Shown piece after piece: positions 5,005-10,003 of a stretch of DNA of 10,003 nucleotides; the first letter of the stretch is position 1; every line of letters starts with the position of its first letter. The DNA is from Minisyncoccota bacterium (GTDB taxonomy: Bacteria > Patescibacteriota > Minisyncoccia > Phycocordibacterales > UBA5272): NCBI GenBank assembly GCA_022843645.1, contig JALHNF010000025.1:1-10003 (forward strand), given 5' to 3'. The position numbers and the translations under genes are program-made. A model generated the notes under the pieces. It saw only the letters and a program-made list of their open reading frames with translations, had not been told where the DNA came from and did not search any database.

Positions 5005-7326
5005 ATGTTAAAGTCTTCGCTCATAATTATTCAAACCGTGCTTTTCGGTGGCCTCATCCTCTTTTTTTCGGGTGAGTATGCCTCTGCGCTTAGTATCCCT
5101 CGATACGAAGGTTCGCGTGTGGTAGGTGGTACCGGAGCGTATGATTGGGGAGTGTCTATGAATACCGACTCGCTGGGGAATCTTTATTATATAGGCGAAT
5201 TTGAGTCAGCTTCGATTGACCTTGATCCAACCTCGGGCATCGATACATTCACTAATAACGGCGCTACTGATGTTTTTCTTACCAAAATTAACTCAAATGG
5301 CACGTACGCCTGGACTCGTACATGGGGCGGGACTGGCACTGATAACGTGTACAGCATTGCGTTTGACTCTTTAAATAATGTGTACATAACTCTCGAATTT
5401 TCTGATACGATCGATTTTGATTTTTCGCCAGCCGTCGATAGTCGCACATCAGCCGGTGGTGTTGACATGGCACTTATCAAAGTGAATGCGGATGGAACAT
5501 ATGGTGGCGTGAGAACTATAGGCGGAGTAGGATCTGACAGACTTTTTGCTGTTGAGATAGACAGTCTTGATAATATCTACATCGCTGGTAGATTTAGAAA
5601 CACAGTAGACTTTGATCCTGGGCTTGGGGTGGACAGTTATACAAGTGCTGGAAACTATGATGCTTTTTTTTCTAAAATTAACTCAAATGGCACGTACGCC
5701 TGGACTCGTACATGGGGTAGCACAGGTATAGATACAGTAAATGATATCGCGCTAGATACTGCCAACAATGTGTATCTTGTGGGTGGATATGCTGGAAGTG
5801 TTGATTTTGATCCCTTTGCCCCCACAGACTCTTTTACTAGTAATGGGTCGTCTGATGTTGCGCTTACACGCTACAATGCCGATGGCACGTACGCCTGGAC
5901 TCGTACATGGGGAGGAGTTGGTTTTGATCTTGGACAGGACGTTCAGATCAGCCCGGCAGGGAGTGTATATGTCGGAAGTCTGTTTGCTGGCACGGTAGAC
6001 TTTGACCCAACGGTCTCGGTAAACAATTTCACATCAAATGGAGATAGTGACATAGCGGTGAGCAAGTTTTCATCAGGTGGAACATATAACTTTACATACA
6101 CGTGGGGAGGTGCACTTGTCGATGAGCCATATGGGCTCGCATTTGATGCAGATGGAAAATGGTATATTGTCGGTGTATTCAACGGACCAACAGACCTTGA
6201 TCCTACAACTGGGATAAATACTGTGTCTTCAAATGGTACATATGATCAGTTTTTGAGTGTATTTGATGCAAGTGACAACTATCTTGCCAGTAAACGATTT
6301 GGTCCACCAGATGAATTTGATTGGTATGATGAGATTCCGTACGATGTTCATGTTGCCGGAAGTAAGTTGTATGTGATTGGAGGATACTCAAATACCGCAG
6401 ACCTTAACCCTGAGGTTGGCACAAACAGCTTCACTTCAGCTGGAGGGCTTGATCTTTACTACTCAACATATAGCCTTGCTAATCCTGGTGTTACGGTATC
6501 ACCACTATCAGGTCTCATAACCACAGAAGCGGGCGGTACCGCAACAACAACAGTTGTGCTAAATGCAATACCGACAGACAACGTCGTTGTTTCTTTTTCT
6601 AGCTCAAATACTGGAGAGGGGACTGTTTCTCCGACAGGCTCTTGTTTGTATAGAGAGGGTGTCAAGCAGGCCATGGTATCTACTGGCGGTTATTCCACAT
6701 CCTCATCTTTTACTCTTCCTGCTCTAACAAATGGGTCTGGTATCTGCGAAAGGTATATTATTGGTAAGCATCGTGTTGAACTCGGAAAGCAGAATGACTC
6801 AGAAGTGGTTCGCAAAATACAAAGATATCTTAATACCTATGAGCAAGAAGGACTTGCTGTAGACGGTGTGTACAAGGTAGATGACGTGCTTGCTGTCAAA
6901 CGGTTTCAGCAAAAGTATGCTGCACAAATACTTGCGCCGTGGGGCACCACAGCACCTTCAGGTATTGTTGGCCTCACAACTATTGCGAAAATGAATGCTG
7001 TTGTGTGCGGAGCATCCGGTGGGTGTCCGTACTTTACCAGCTCTGTAAAGCAGGGCGACTCATCGCCTGAAGTAATGCGAATAAAAAACTTCCTCAACAT
7101 CGTGATAGGGTCTGAGCTCGACATAACGTCATCTCTTTTTGATACGCCAACAGAGAATGCTGTTCGCCTGTTCCAAAACCGCTATCAACGTTTTATCCTT
7201 GCGCCATGGGGTCTTACACGGGGAACGGGGTGGTGGTACCAGGCATCTGTTCGGCAGGCAAACAAGTTTATAGGTTGCACCAATCTGCCGCCGGTTACAT
7301 TGTCAAACGGGACCGTGCTTGAGTAG
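5005..7326 (+). CDS. secreted seven-bladed beta-propeller (SBBP-like) protein with two C-terminal peptidoglycan-binding-like domains
   Basis: This 773-residue protein has a signal peptide (MLKSSLIIIQTVLFGGLILFFSG...YASA, cleavage near 29). Residues about 43-497 form seven repeats of 65 residues, in register at W107, I172, W237, W302, W367 and F432. Each has a form of G-x-x-D...NxYxxGxF...(D)xDxP...TSxGxxD...NxxGTYxWTRTW, resembling SBBP-type propeller repeats. The DxDP-like turn in most blades could bind calcium. A Calx-beta-like start (497-544: VTVSPLSGLITTEAGGTATTTVVLN...GEGTVSP) follows, then a linker. Two peptidoglycan_binding_1-like modules follow (about 590-668 and 679-758), each with a FQ.(K/R)Y..(Q/F)ILAPWG motif. 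The protein is probably exported and cell-wall attached, with a recognition or adhesion role. The start at 5005 is favoured because it begins the signal peptide and follows TGCTATAAT; extension to 4915 would overlap the tRNA-Val promoter. Confidence 0.85.
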   Translation: MLKSSLIIIQTVLFGGLILFFSGEYASALSIPRYEGSRVVGGTGAYDWGVSMNTDSLGNLYYIGEFESASIDLDPTSGIDTFTNNGATDVFLTKINSNGTYAWTRTWGGTGTDNVYSIAFDSLNNVYITLEFSDTIDFDFSPAVDSRTSAGGVDMALIKVNADGTYGGVRTIGGVGSDRLFAVEIDSLDNIYIAGRFRNTVDFDPGLGVDSYTSAGNYDAFFSKINSNGTYAWTRTWGSTGIDTVNDIALDTANNVYLVGGYAGSVDFDPFAPTDSFTSNGSSDVALTRYNADGTYAWTRTWGGVGFDLGQDVQISPAGSVYVGSLFAGTVDFDPTVSVNNFTSNGDSDIAVSKFSSGGTYNFTYTWGGALVDEPYGLAFDADGKWYIVGVFNGPTDLDPTTGINTVSSNGTYDQFLSVFDASDNYLASKRFGPPDEFDWYDEIPYDVHVAGSKLYVIGGYSNTADLNPEVGTNSFTSAGGLDLYYSTYSLANPGVTVSPLSGLITTEAGGTATTTVVLNAIPTDNVVVSFSSSNTGEGTVSPTGSCLYREGVKQAMVSTGGYSTSSSFTLPALTNGSGICERYIIGKHRVELGKQNDSEVVRKIQRYLNTYEQEGLAVDGVYKVDDVLAVKRFQQKYAAQILAPWGTTAPSGIVGLTTIAKMNAVVCGASGGCPYFTSSVKQGDSSPEVMRIKNFLNIVIGSELDITSSLFDTPTENAVRLFQNRYQRFILAPWGLTRGTGWWYQASVRQANKFIGCTNLPPVTLSNGTVLE
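5284..5327 (+). repeat. 44-nt identical direct repeat, copy 1
   Basis: Bases 5284-5327 are identical to 5674-5717. They encode KINSNGTYAWTRTWG at the end of blade 1. The two copies are 390 nt apart, exactly two 65-codon blades. Confidence 0.95.
5674..5717 (+). repeat. 44-nt identical direct repeat, copy 2
   Basis: Identical to 5284-5327 at the DNA level including synonymous sites, at the end of blade 3. Confidence 0.95.
5882..5912 (+). repeat. partial third copy of the propeller DNA repeat
   Basis: 31 nt, from ATGGCACGTACG through CATGGGG, are identical to the 3' part of the other two copies. It starts 195 nt (one blade) after the matching base of copy 2. Confidence 0.95.
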
Positions 7327-7352
7327 GTACGGTATAAATCCAAAGAGTGCGC

Positions 7353-7358
7353 TATAGT
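7353..7358 (+). promoter_or_regulatory. -10 box of the RluA-like gene
   Basis: TATAGT ends 9 nt before the ATG at 7368. There is no Shine-Dalgarno site and no clear -35 box. It supports the start at 7368 over the upstream in-frame start at 7347. Confidence 0.4.
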
Positions 7359-7367
7359 GCAAGTATA

Positions 7368-8138
7368 ATGAAAAAAGAGAGTATAAAAATACTATACGAA
7401 GATACGCACGTTGTGGCGCTCTACAAGCCTGCCGGCCTCATGGTGCATAGCGATGGGCGCTCAAAAGAAAAAACTGTCGTTGATTTTGTGATAAAAAAGT
7501 ATCCAAAGAGCACACATGTTGGTGAGGTGTTTGTATTTGAAGAAAAAGGAGCGAAAAAAGAAATTCCACGTCCTGGCATTGTACACCGGCTCGACAAAGA
7601 CACCTCAGGGGTTTTGCTTGTGTGTAAGACGGAAGAAGCCTTTCGAAAACTCAAAGCACAATTTAAAAATCATACGATAAAAAAAGTGTATCGGGCGCTT
7701 GTCTGGGGGCACGTGAAGCAAGATACAGGAGTTATTGATGCGCCAATCGCACGAAGTAAAAGCGATTTTCGTGCCCGTACTGTGCCAAATTATTTTGACG
7801 AGGATGCTCGAGGGCAAGAGCGCGAAGCGGTTACTCGTTACAAAGTGCTTGATAGATTATTTTTGAAAAATAAAAAAGAGAGTCTCCCAATTACATACCT
7901 CGAGCTTCATCCACTTACAGGGCGAACGCATCAAATCCGTGTGCATTGCAAATCGATGCGGCACCCAATCGTCGATGACTCACTCTACGGCCCTGAAGGG
8001 AAGCCTGTGCTTCTTGGGCGCACGGCGCTCCACGCATTAAGAATCACATTTGTGTCACCTAAAGAAGGTAAGCGGGAGGTTGAGTGCCCGCTTCCCCTTG
8101 ATTTTGAAACGGCTCTTGCGAAGCTTGTAAAAGTGTGA
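7368..8138 (+). CDS. RluA-family pseudouridine synthase
   Basis: This 256-residue protein has the RluA family core. It begins with ILYEDTHVVALYKPAGLMVHSD (about 8-29). The catalytic motif IVHRLDKDTSGVLL follows, with the essential Asp at residue 76. Then come VYRALVWG, a substrate-loop region rich in basic residues, and LELHPLTGRTHQIRVHCKSMRHPIVDD, also characteristic. It converts uridine to pseudouridine in rRNA or tRNA; the target is not predictable. There is no N-terminal S4 domain, so it resembles RluA/RluC forms without S4. A TGA stop at 8138 lies 14 nt before the bL19 gene, whose -10-like box overlaps the end of this gene. An in-frame start at 7347 would lie upstream of the -10 box. Confidence 0.9.
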   Translation: MKKESIKILYEDTHVVALYKPAGLMVHSDGRSKEKTVVDFVIKKYPKSTHVGEVFVFEEKGAKKEIPRPGIVHRLDKDTSGVLLVCKTEEAFRKLKAQFKNHTIKKVYRALVWGHVKQDTGVIDAPIARSKSDFRARTVPNYFDEDARGQEREAVTRYKVLDRLFLKNKKESLPITYLELHPLTGRTHQIRVHCKSMRHPIVDDSLYGPEGKPVLLGRTALHALRITFVSPKEGKREVECPLPLDFETALAKLVKV

Positions 8139-8142
8139 TATT
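8134..8142 (+). promoter_or_regulatory. extended -10 for rplS
   Basis: TGTGATATT (TG-T-GATATT) ends 10 nt before the ATG at 8153, across the RluA-like stop codon. The identical 9-mer occurs before the gene at 8637. TATACT at 8146-8151 is also -10-like but too close to the start codon. Confidence 0.4.
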
Positions 8143-8152
8143 TTCTATACTC

Positions 8153-8581
8153 ATGAAGACAGCTATCAAACTTTCACCAGTTGACATAGAATCACGCAAA
8201 AAACTTGAGTTCACCTCGGGTGATACGGTGCGTGTGTGGACAAAAATCATTGAAGACGAGTCAAAAAACAAATTTCGTCTCCAGGCTTTTGAAGGCATGG
8301 TTCTTGCTCGCAAGCACGGCACGCAGGCAGGCGCAACATTCACTGTGCGAAAAGTTGCAAGTGGAGTTGGTGTGGAGCGTATTTTCCCACTCTACTCGCC
8401 GATGATAGACTCGGTAGAAGTTACAAAGACCGCTCGTGCTCGACGTTCAAAACTCTATTATGTACGAGAAAAAGCGGTGAAAGACATTCGTCGCAAGATG
8501 AAATCTCAAGTTGTTCGAAAGGTAAAATCTGGCACTACGACCGCAGAAATTGCCGAGACGGCAGAAGCAAAAGAAGAATAA
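8153..8581 (+). CDS. rplS: 50S ribosomal protein bL19
   Basis: This 142-residue protein is clearly bL19, a large-subunit protein at the interface with 30S. Family landmarks are SGDTVRVWTKI (22-32), RLQAFEGMVLARK (42-54), FTVRKVASGVGVERIFPLYSPMIDSVEV (63-90) and RRSKLYYVRE (97-106). The body matches the usual size of about 115 residues. It is followed by a C-terminal extension of about 25 residues rich in Lys, Thr, Ala and Glu (VRKVKSGTTTAEIAETAEAKEE), common as a low-complexity tail. The ATG at 8153 is preferred over the GTG at 8135, which would add only MIFSIL and overlap the upstream gene. A strong terminator begins 2 nt after the stop. In many bacteria rplS follows trmD; here it follows an RNA pseudouridine synthase. 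Confidence 0.97.
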   Translation: MKTAIKLSPVDIESRKKLEFTSGDTVRVWTKIIEDESKNKFRLQAFEGMVLARKHGTQAGATFTVRKVASGVGVERIFPLYSPMIDSVEVTKTARARRSKLYYVREKAVKDIRRKMKSQVVRKVKSGTTTAEIAETAEAKEE

Positions 8582-8582
8582 T

Positions 8583-8618
8583 AAAAAATAAAACCACAGA
8601 TATGTGGTTTTATTTTTT
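8583..8618 (+). terminator. rplS terminator
   Basis: A perfect 16-bp stem, AAAAAATAAAACCACA (8583-8598) / TGTGGTTTTATTTTTT (8603-8618), has a GATA loop. The A-tract and T-run are built into the stem, so it could end transcription from either side. Its last T is also the first base of the next promoter. Confidence 0.9.
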
Positions 8619-8626
8619 GTGATATT
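8618..8626 (+). promoter_or_regulatory. extended -10 for the small coiled-coil gene
   Basis: TGTGATATT starts at the last base of the terminator stem and ends 10 nt before the ATG at 8637. It is identical to the rplS -10 region. Confidence 0.45.
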
Positions 8627-8636
8627 ATTTTTTTAT

Positions 8637-8912
8637 ATGAATTTTAGTGGTGAAACGTCTCAGCTTGGAAGTCAGAGAGTATTCCCTGAGAAAGTTTTTA
8701 ATGGGCACACTGACCCAACTCGGGCTATCTCTGAGCTTGAATCTCGTATTAAACAAAAGAGGGAACAGTTGGCAAAGTTATCGGAGGGACAGCTACTTGC
8801 CTTTGAGCGAGCGATAGAAGATGCAAATAATGACTTGGCGGAAATGCTTCGTGCGAAAGATCCAAATGCTCAGGAAAGATACAGATCACGGATCAGCGAG
8901 ATTTGCCAATAA
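8637..8912 (+). CDS. small hypothetical protein, probably coiled coil
   Basis: This 91-residue protein is of no family I recognise. After a polar N-terminus (MNFSGETSQLGSQRVFPEKV), residues about 28-90 are almost entirely charged or helix-forming with a heptad-like pattern of Leu/Ile/Ala (AISELESRIKQKREQLAKL...FERAIEDANNDLAEMLRAK). This suggests a helical hairpin or coiled coil. It has no signal peptide or membrane segment. The ATG at 8637 is preferred over a GTG at 8604, because 8604 lies inside the rplS terminator hairpin and a -10 box (8618-8626) lies just before 8637. It is a single-gene unit bounded by the terminator upstream and the tRNA-Leu promoter, which starts 3 nt after its stop. 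Confidence 0.65.
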   Translation: MNFSGETSQLGSQRVFPEKVFNGHTDPTRAISELESRIKQKREQLAKLSEGQLLAFERAIEDANNDLAEMLRAKDPNAQERYRSRISEICQ

Positions 8913-8914
8913 TC

Positions 8915-8943
8915 TTGTCTCTCAGGTGTTTTTGAGCTAGAAT
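8915..8943 (+). promoter_or_regulatory. promoter of tRNA-Leu
   Basis: TTGTCT (8915-8920), a 17-nt spacer and TAGAAT (8938-8943). The expected start near 8950 is 12 nt before the tRNA. Confidence 0.75.
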
Positions 8944-8961
8944 GCACCCACACCTTCATAT

Positions 8962-9045
8962 GCTCAGGTGGCGAAACTGGTAGACGCACTACCTTGAGGT
9001 GGTAGCGGGAGCAATCCCATGGAAGTTCAAGTCTTCTCCTGAGCA
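8962..9045 (+). tRNA. tRNA-Leu(GAG)
   Basis: A class II tRNA. The acceptor GCTCAGG (8962-8968) pairs with CCTGAGC (9038-9044), with discriminator A. The anticodon stem CTACC/GGTAG encloses TTGAGGT, giving GAG for CUY leucine codons. The long variable arm is CGGGAGCAATCCCAT, and the T loop is TTCAAGT. CCA is not encoded; the trailer reads CACAA. There is no downstream inverted copy. Confidence 0.96.
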
Positions 9046-9061
9046 CACAAAACAATTAACA

Positions 9062-9090
9062 TTGACAACATATTGCCTTTTTGGTATTGA
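9062..9090 (+). promoter_or_regulatory. promoter of the 9129 gene
   Basis: A consensus TTGACA (9062-9067), a 17-nt spacer and a weak TATTGA (9085-9090) preceded by TGG as an extended -10. Start near 9097 gives a leader of about 30 nt, which rules out the in-frame TTG at 9081 as the usual start. Confidence 0.6.
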
Positions 9091-9116
9091 TAAAGTGTCG
9101 TTCGTTAACAAACAAG

Positions 9117-9122
9117 AAGGGG
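9117..9122 (+). promoter_or_regulatory. Shine-Dalgarno site of the 9129 gene
   Basis: AAGGGG lies 6 nt before the GTG at 9129 and supports that start. Confidence 0.6.
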
Positions 9123-9128
9123 TGGATC

Positions 9129-9722
9129 GTGATACAGGGTATAATTGATCAAGCGACAGAGGATGTCCGTCAAATTGTTGAACGGGCACATGTTGATTCG
9201 ATGACAATGATTGCGCGCTATGCCGCTGCATTCGCGGTGAACTTTACCGACTGGATGGGCAGGACGATCCTGTGGGTACGTCATGAGAAGTCACGCTATG
9301 TGCTTGCTGATAATCTGCGCTGCGAATCTGTGGAAGATCATGTTGGGATGCTTCTGCAATTTGCTGAACTTTCTGGGGCCTTACCAGCCCGCGTGCATTT
9401 TGCTACCGTTCGTCGTGAGGTTTCAGAAATCAGACATCTCTTTAGGGACCCTTTGACAGCGGGGCTCAGTGGCATGGTGCTCCTGACTGTTTTGGAAGTC
9501 ACTTCAGAAGTCTTTATTCCTGATCTCGCCGAGCGCGCTCGGAGGTGTGGGTGTACGAACTTCACCTACACCGACGTTCACGGTAGTGCTGACATTGCGC
9601 ATAGCCTCGCCTTTACTGAAGCAGTAAAAGGTGAGGCTACAATGGGATATATTGATGCCGAGGCGATTATGAGAAAAGCTGCGGATGCCGCGGTTACTCT
9701 CATGAGGCGGATCTACGCCTGA
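9129..9722 (+). CDS. putative heme-oxygenase-like (HDO/TenA-like) diiron-type protein
   Basis: A 197-residue, mostly helical protein starting at GTG 9129. The key feature is HGSADIAH (His151-xxx-Asp155-xx-His158), matching the H-x3-D-x2-H metal-ligand motif of helix 3 in heme-oxygenase-like diiron oxidases. Earlier, DNLRCESVEDHVGMLLQFAELSG (61-83, Glu66/Glu69 and His71) resembles the N-L-x-x-E...H segment that supplies the first ligands. LLTVLEVTSEVF (Glu123/Glu127) could supply the third carboxylate. Such proteins (CADD-like, TenA/PqqC relatives, 'iron-containing redox enzyme' family) are of similar size and often activate oxygen on small metabolites. Assignment rests on motif spacing only; the substrate is unknown. 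The gene is a single unit with promoter, Shine-Dalgarno site and terminator. It lies between tRNA-Leu and tRNA-His and appears richer in GC than its neighbours, so acquisition by transfer is possible. Confidence 0.55.
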   Translation: MIQGIIDQATEDVRQIVERAHVDSMTMIARYAAAFAVNFTDWMGRTILWVRHEKSRYVLADNLRCESVEDHVGMLLQFAELSGALPARVHFATVRREVSEIRHLFRDPLTAGLSGMVLLTVLEVTSEVFIPDLAERARRCGCTNFTYTDVHGSADIAHSLAFTEAVKGEATMGYIDAEAIMRKAADAAVTLMRRIYA

Positions 9723-9731
9723 TGCCACAAC

Positions 9732-9770
9732 AAGCCACCCTCATTGAGGGTGGCTTTCACAATTTTTTAC
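9732..9770 (+). terminator. terminator of the 9129 gene
   Basis: AAGCCACCCTC (9732-9742), loop ATT, GAGGGTGGCTT (9746-9756), then TTCACAATTTTTT. An 11-bp GC-rich perfect stem with a T-rich tail. Confidence 0.85.
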
Positions 9771-9805
9771 TATTATATTTCCAAAATGGAAATTTATATA
9801 TTTTG

Positions 9806-9814
9806 TGTTATTAT
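9806..9814 (+). promoter_or_regulatory. extended -10 of tRNA-His
   Basis: TGTTATTAT (TG-T-TATTAT) ends 15 nt before the tRNA. No clear -35 is seen; a small palindrome TTTCCAAAATGGAAA (9779-9793 region) lies where one would be expected. Confidence 0.45.
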
Positions 9815-9829
9815 CGAGAAGCAAAAGAT

Positions 9830-9902
9830 GGTGTCTATGGTGTAACGGTTAACACGGGGGTTTGTGGAGCCCTCGATTCGGGTTCGATTCCCGATAGACA
9901 CC
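9830..9902 (+). tRNA. tRNA-His(GUG)
   Basis: The extra G-1 (9830) pairs with C73 (9902), the hallmark of bacterial tRNA-His. The acceptor GTGTCTA (9831-9837) pairs with TAGACAC (9895-9901). The D stem is GTGT/ACAC. The anticodon stem GGGGT/GCCCT (wobble pairs at both ends) encloses TTGTGGA, giving GUG. The T arm is TCGGG-TTCGATT-CCCGA. CCA is not encoded; the trailer starts CAC. From T54 on it is the left arm of the inverted repeat at 9883-9988. Confidence 0.95.
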
Positions 9903-9988
9903 CACGAAGCAAATACCTGCTGCAAGGAGGGTTTTGCGTAGTGGGTGTCTAAGAAAGTGACCAATGTCACTTTCGTTCGGGAATCGAA
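9883..9988 (+). repeat. post-tRNA inverted-repeat element (tRNA-His copy)
   Basis: TTCGATTCCCGA (9883-9894, T loop and T-stem 3' strand) recurs in reverse complement as TCGGGAATCGAA (9977-9988). TAGACACCCAC (9895-9905, acceptor strand, C73 and 3 nt of trailer) recurs as GTGGGTGTCTA (9941-9951). This stem continues imperfectly inward (GAAGCAAA with TTTTGCGTA) to a loop of about 19 nt. The 25-nt hairpin 9952-9976 lies between the two right-arm halves. The total span, 106 nt, equals that of the tRNA-Arg element (2673-2778), and both right arms stop at T54. After the arm, AATCGAAAGACTTTTC resembles AATCGAAAAACCTTTTC of the Arg copy, so the element probably continues past the window edge. Confidence 0.85.
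9952..9976 (+). other. inserted 25-nt hairpin of the tRNA-His element
   Basis: AGAAAGTGAC...GTCACTTTCGT has a 9-bp stem (GAAAGTGAC/GTCACTTTC) with loop CAAT. It has the same length, site and end sequences as 2742-2766, while the five inner base pairs differ between copies with pairing kept. Confidence 0.8.
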
Positions 9989-10003
9989 AGACTTTTCATT
10001 GAG

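Noticed and set aside
5284..5912. Spaced direct repeats as a CRISPR array
   Set aside because: The repeats are in frame, spaced by multiples of a 65-codon blade, and sit inside a long coding region with a propeller pattern.
8604..8636. GTG start 33 nt upstream for the small coiled-coil gene
   Set aside because: It lies inside the rplS terminator stem; the extended phrase only translates terminator T-runs.
9722..9952. Plus-strand open frame of 76 codons after the 9129 gene
   Set aside because: It runs through the terminator hairpin and the whole of tRNA-His and has no protein-like pattern.

Overview
The window looks like a chromosomal segment of a Patescibacteria (CPR) bacterium, most likely of the Paceibacteria/Parcubacteria lineage. 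This is inferred from protein style, not from a marker gene. The indicators are a compact layout, a small divergent RuvX, a free-standing MetRS-C-terminal-like tRNA-binding domain, an isolated PilM-like protein, and a large secreted beta-propeller protein ending in two peptidoglycan-binding-like modules with the 'CPYF...ILAPWG' style. Most start codons also lie only 6-10 nt after a -10 hexamer, as expected for leaderless or nearly leaderless mRNAs.

Layout: a minus-strand tRNA-Ser(UGA) at the left edge is divergent from a tight operon of ruvX, a tRNA-binding OB-fold protein and a YqaA/DedA-like membrane protein, followed by a PilM-like gene (1561-2586). tRNA-Arg(UCU) follows, with its promoter overlapping the end of the PilM-like gene, and then an unusual structured non-coding element (about 2673-2862). 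Next come a receiver-like protein (3105-3587) with its own full promoter, Shine-Dalgarno site and terminators, a roughly 270-nt gap, and a DHH phosphoesterase (3937-4812). A minus-strand tRNA-Val(UAC) is divergent from the surface protein gene (5005-7326). rluA-like, rplS (bL19) and a terminator follow, then a 91-residue coiled-coil-like protein, tRNA-Leu(GAG), a heme-oxygenase-like diiron-type protein (9129-9722), tRNA-His(GUG), and a second copy of the structured element that runs off the right edge.

Most protein genes are housekeeping (translation, RNA modification, nucleic-acid turnover) or envelope functions. The two genes with clear Shine-Dalgarno sites (3105 and 9129) are also those with TTGAC-type -35 boxes, so they appear to be separate, differently expressed units.

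The most interesting signal is the pair of elements behind tRNA-Arg and tRNA-His. In both, the tRNA 3' portion (from T54 through the discriminator and into the trailer) is followed by its own reverse complement. In both, that reverse complement is interrupted at exactly the same place, between the acceptor-strand and T-stem complements, by a 25-nt hairpin with shared ends (AGAAA...TTTCGT), the same 9-bp stem and 4-nt loop, and compensatory base changes. The arms match the local tRNA while the core is shared. I know of no described family that does this.
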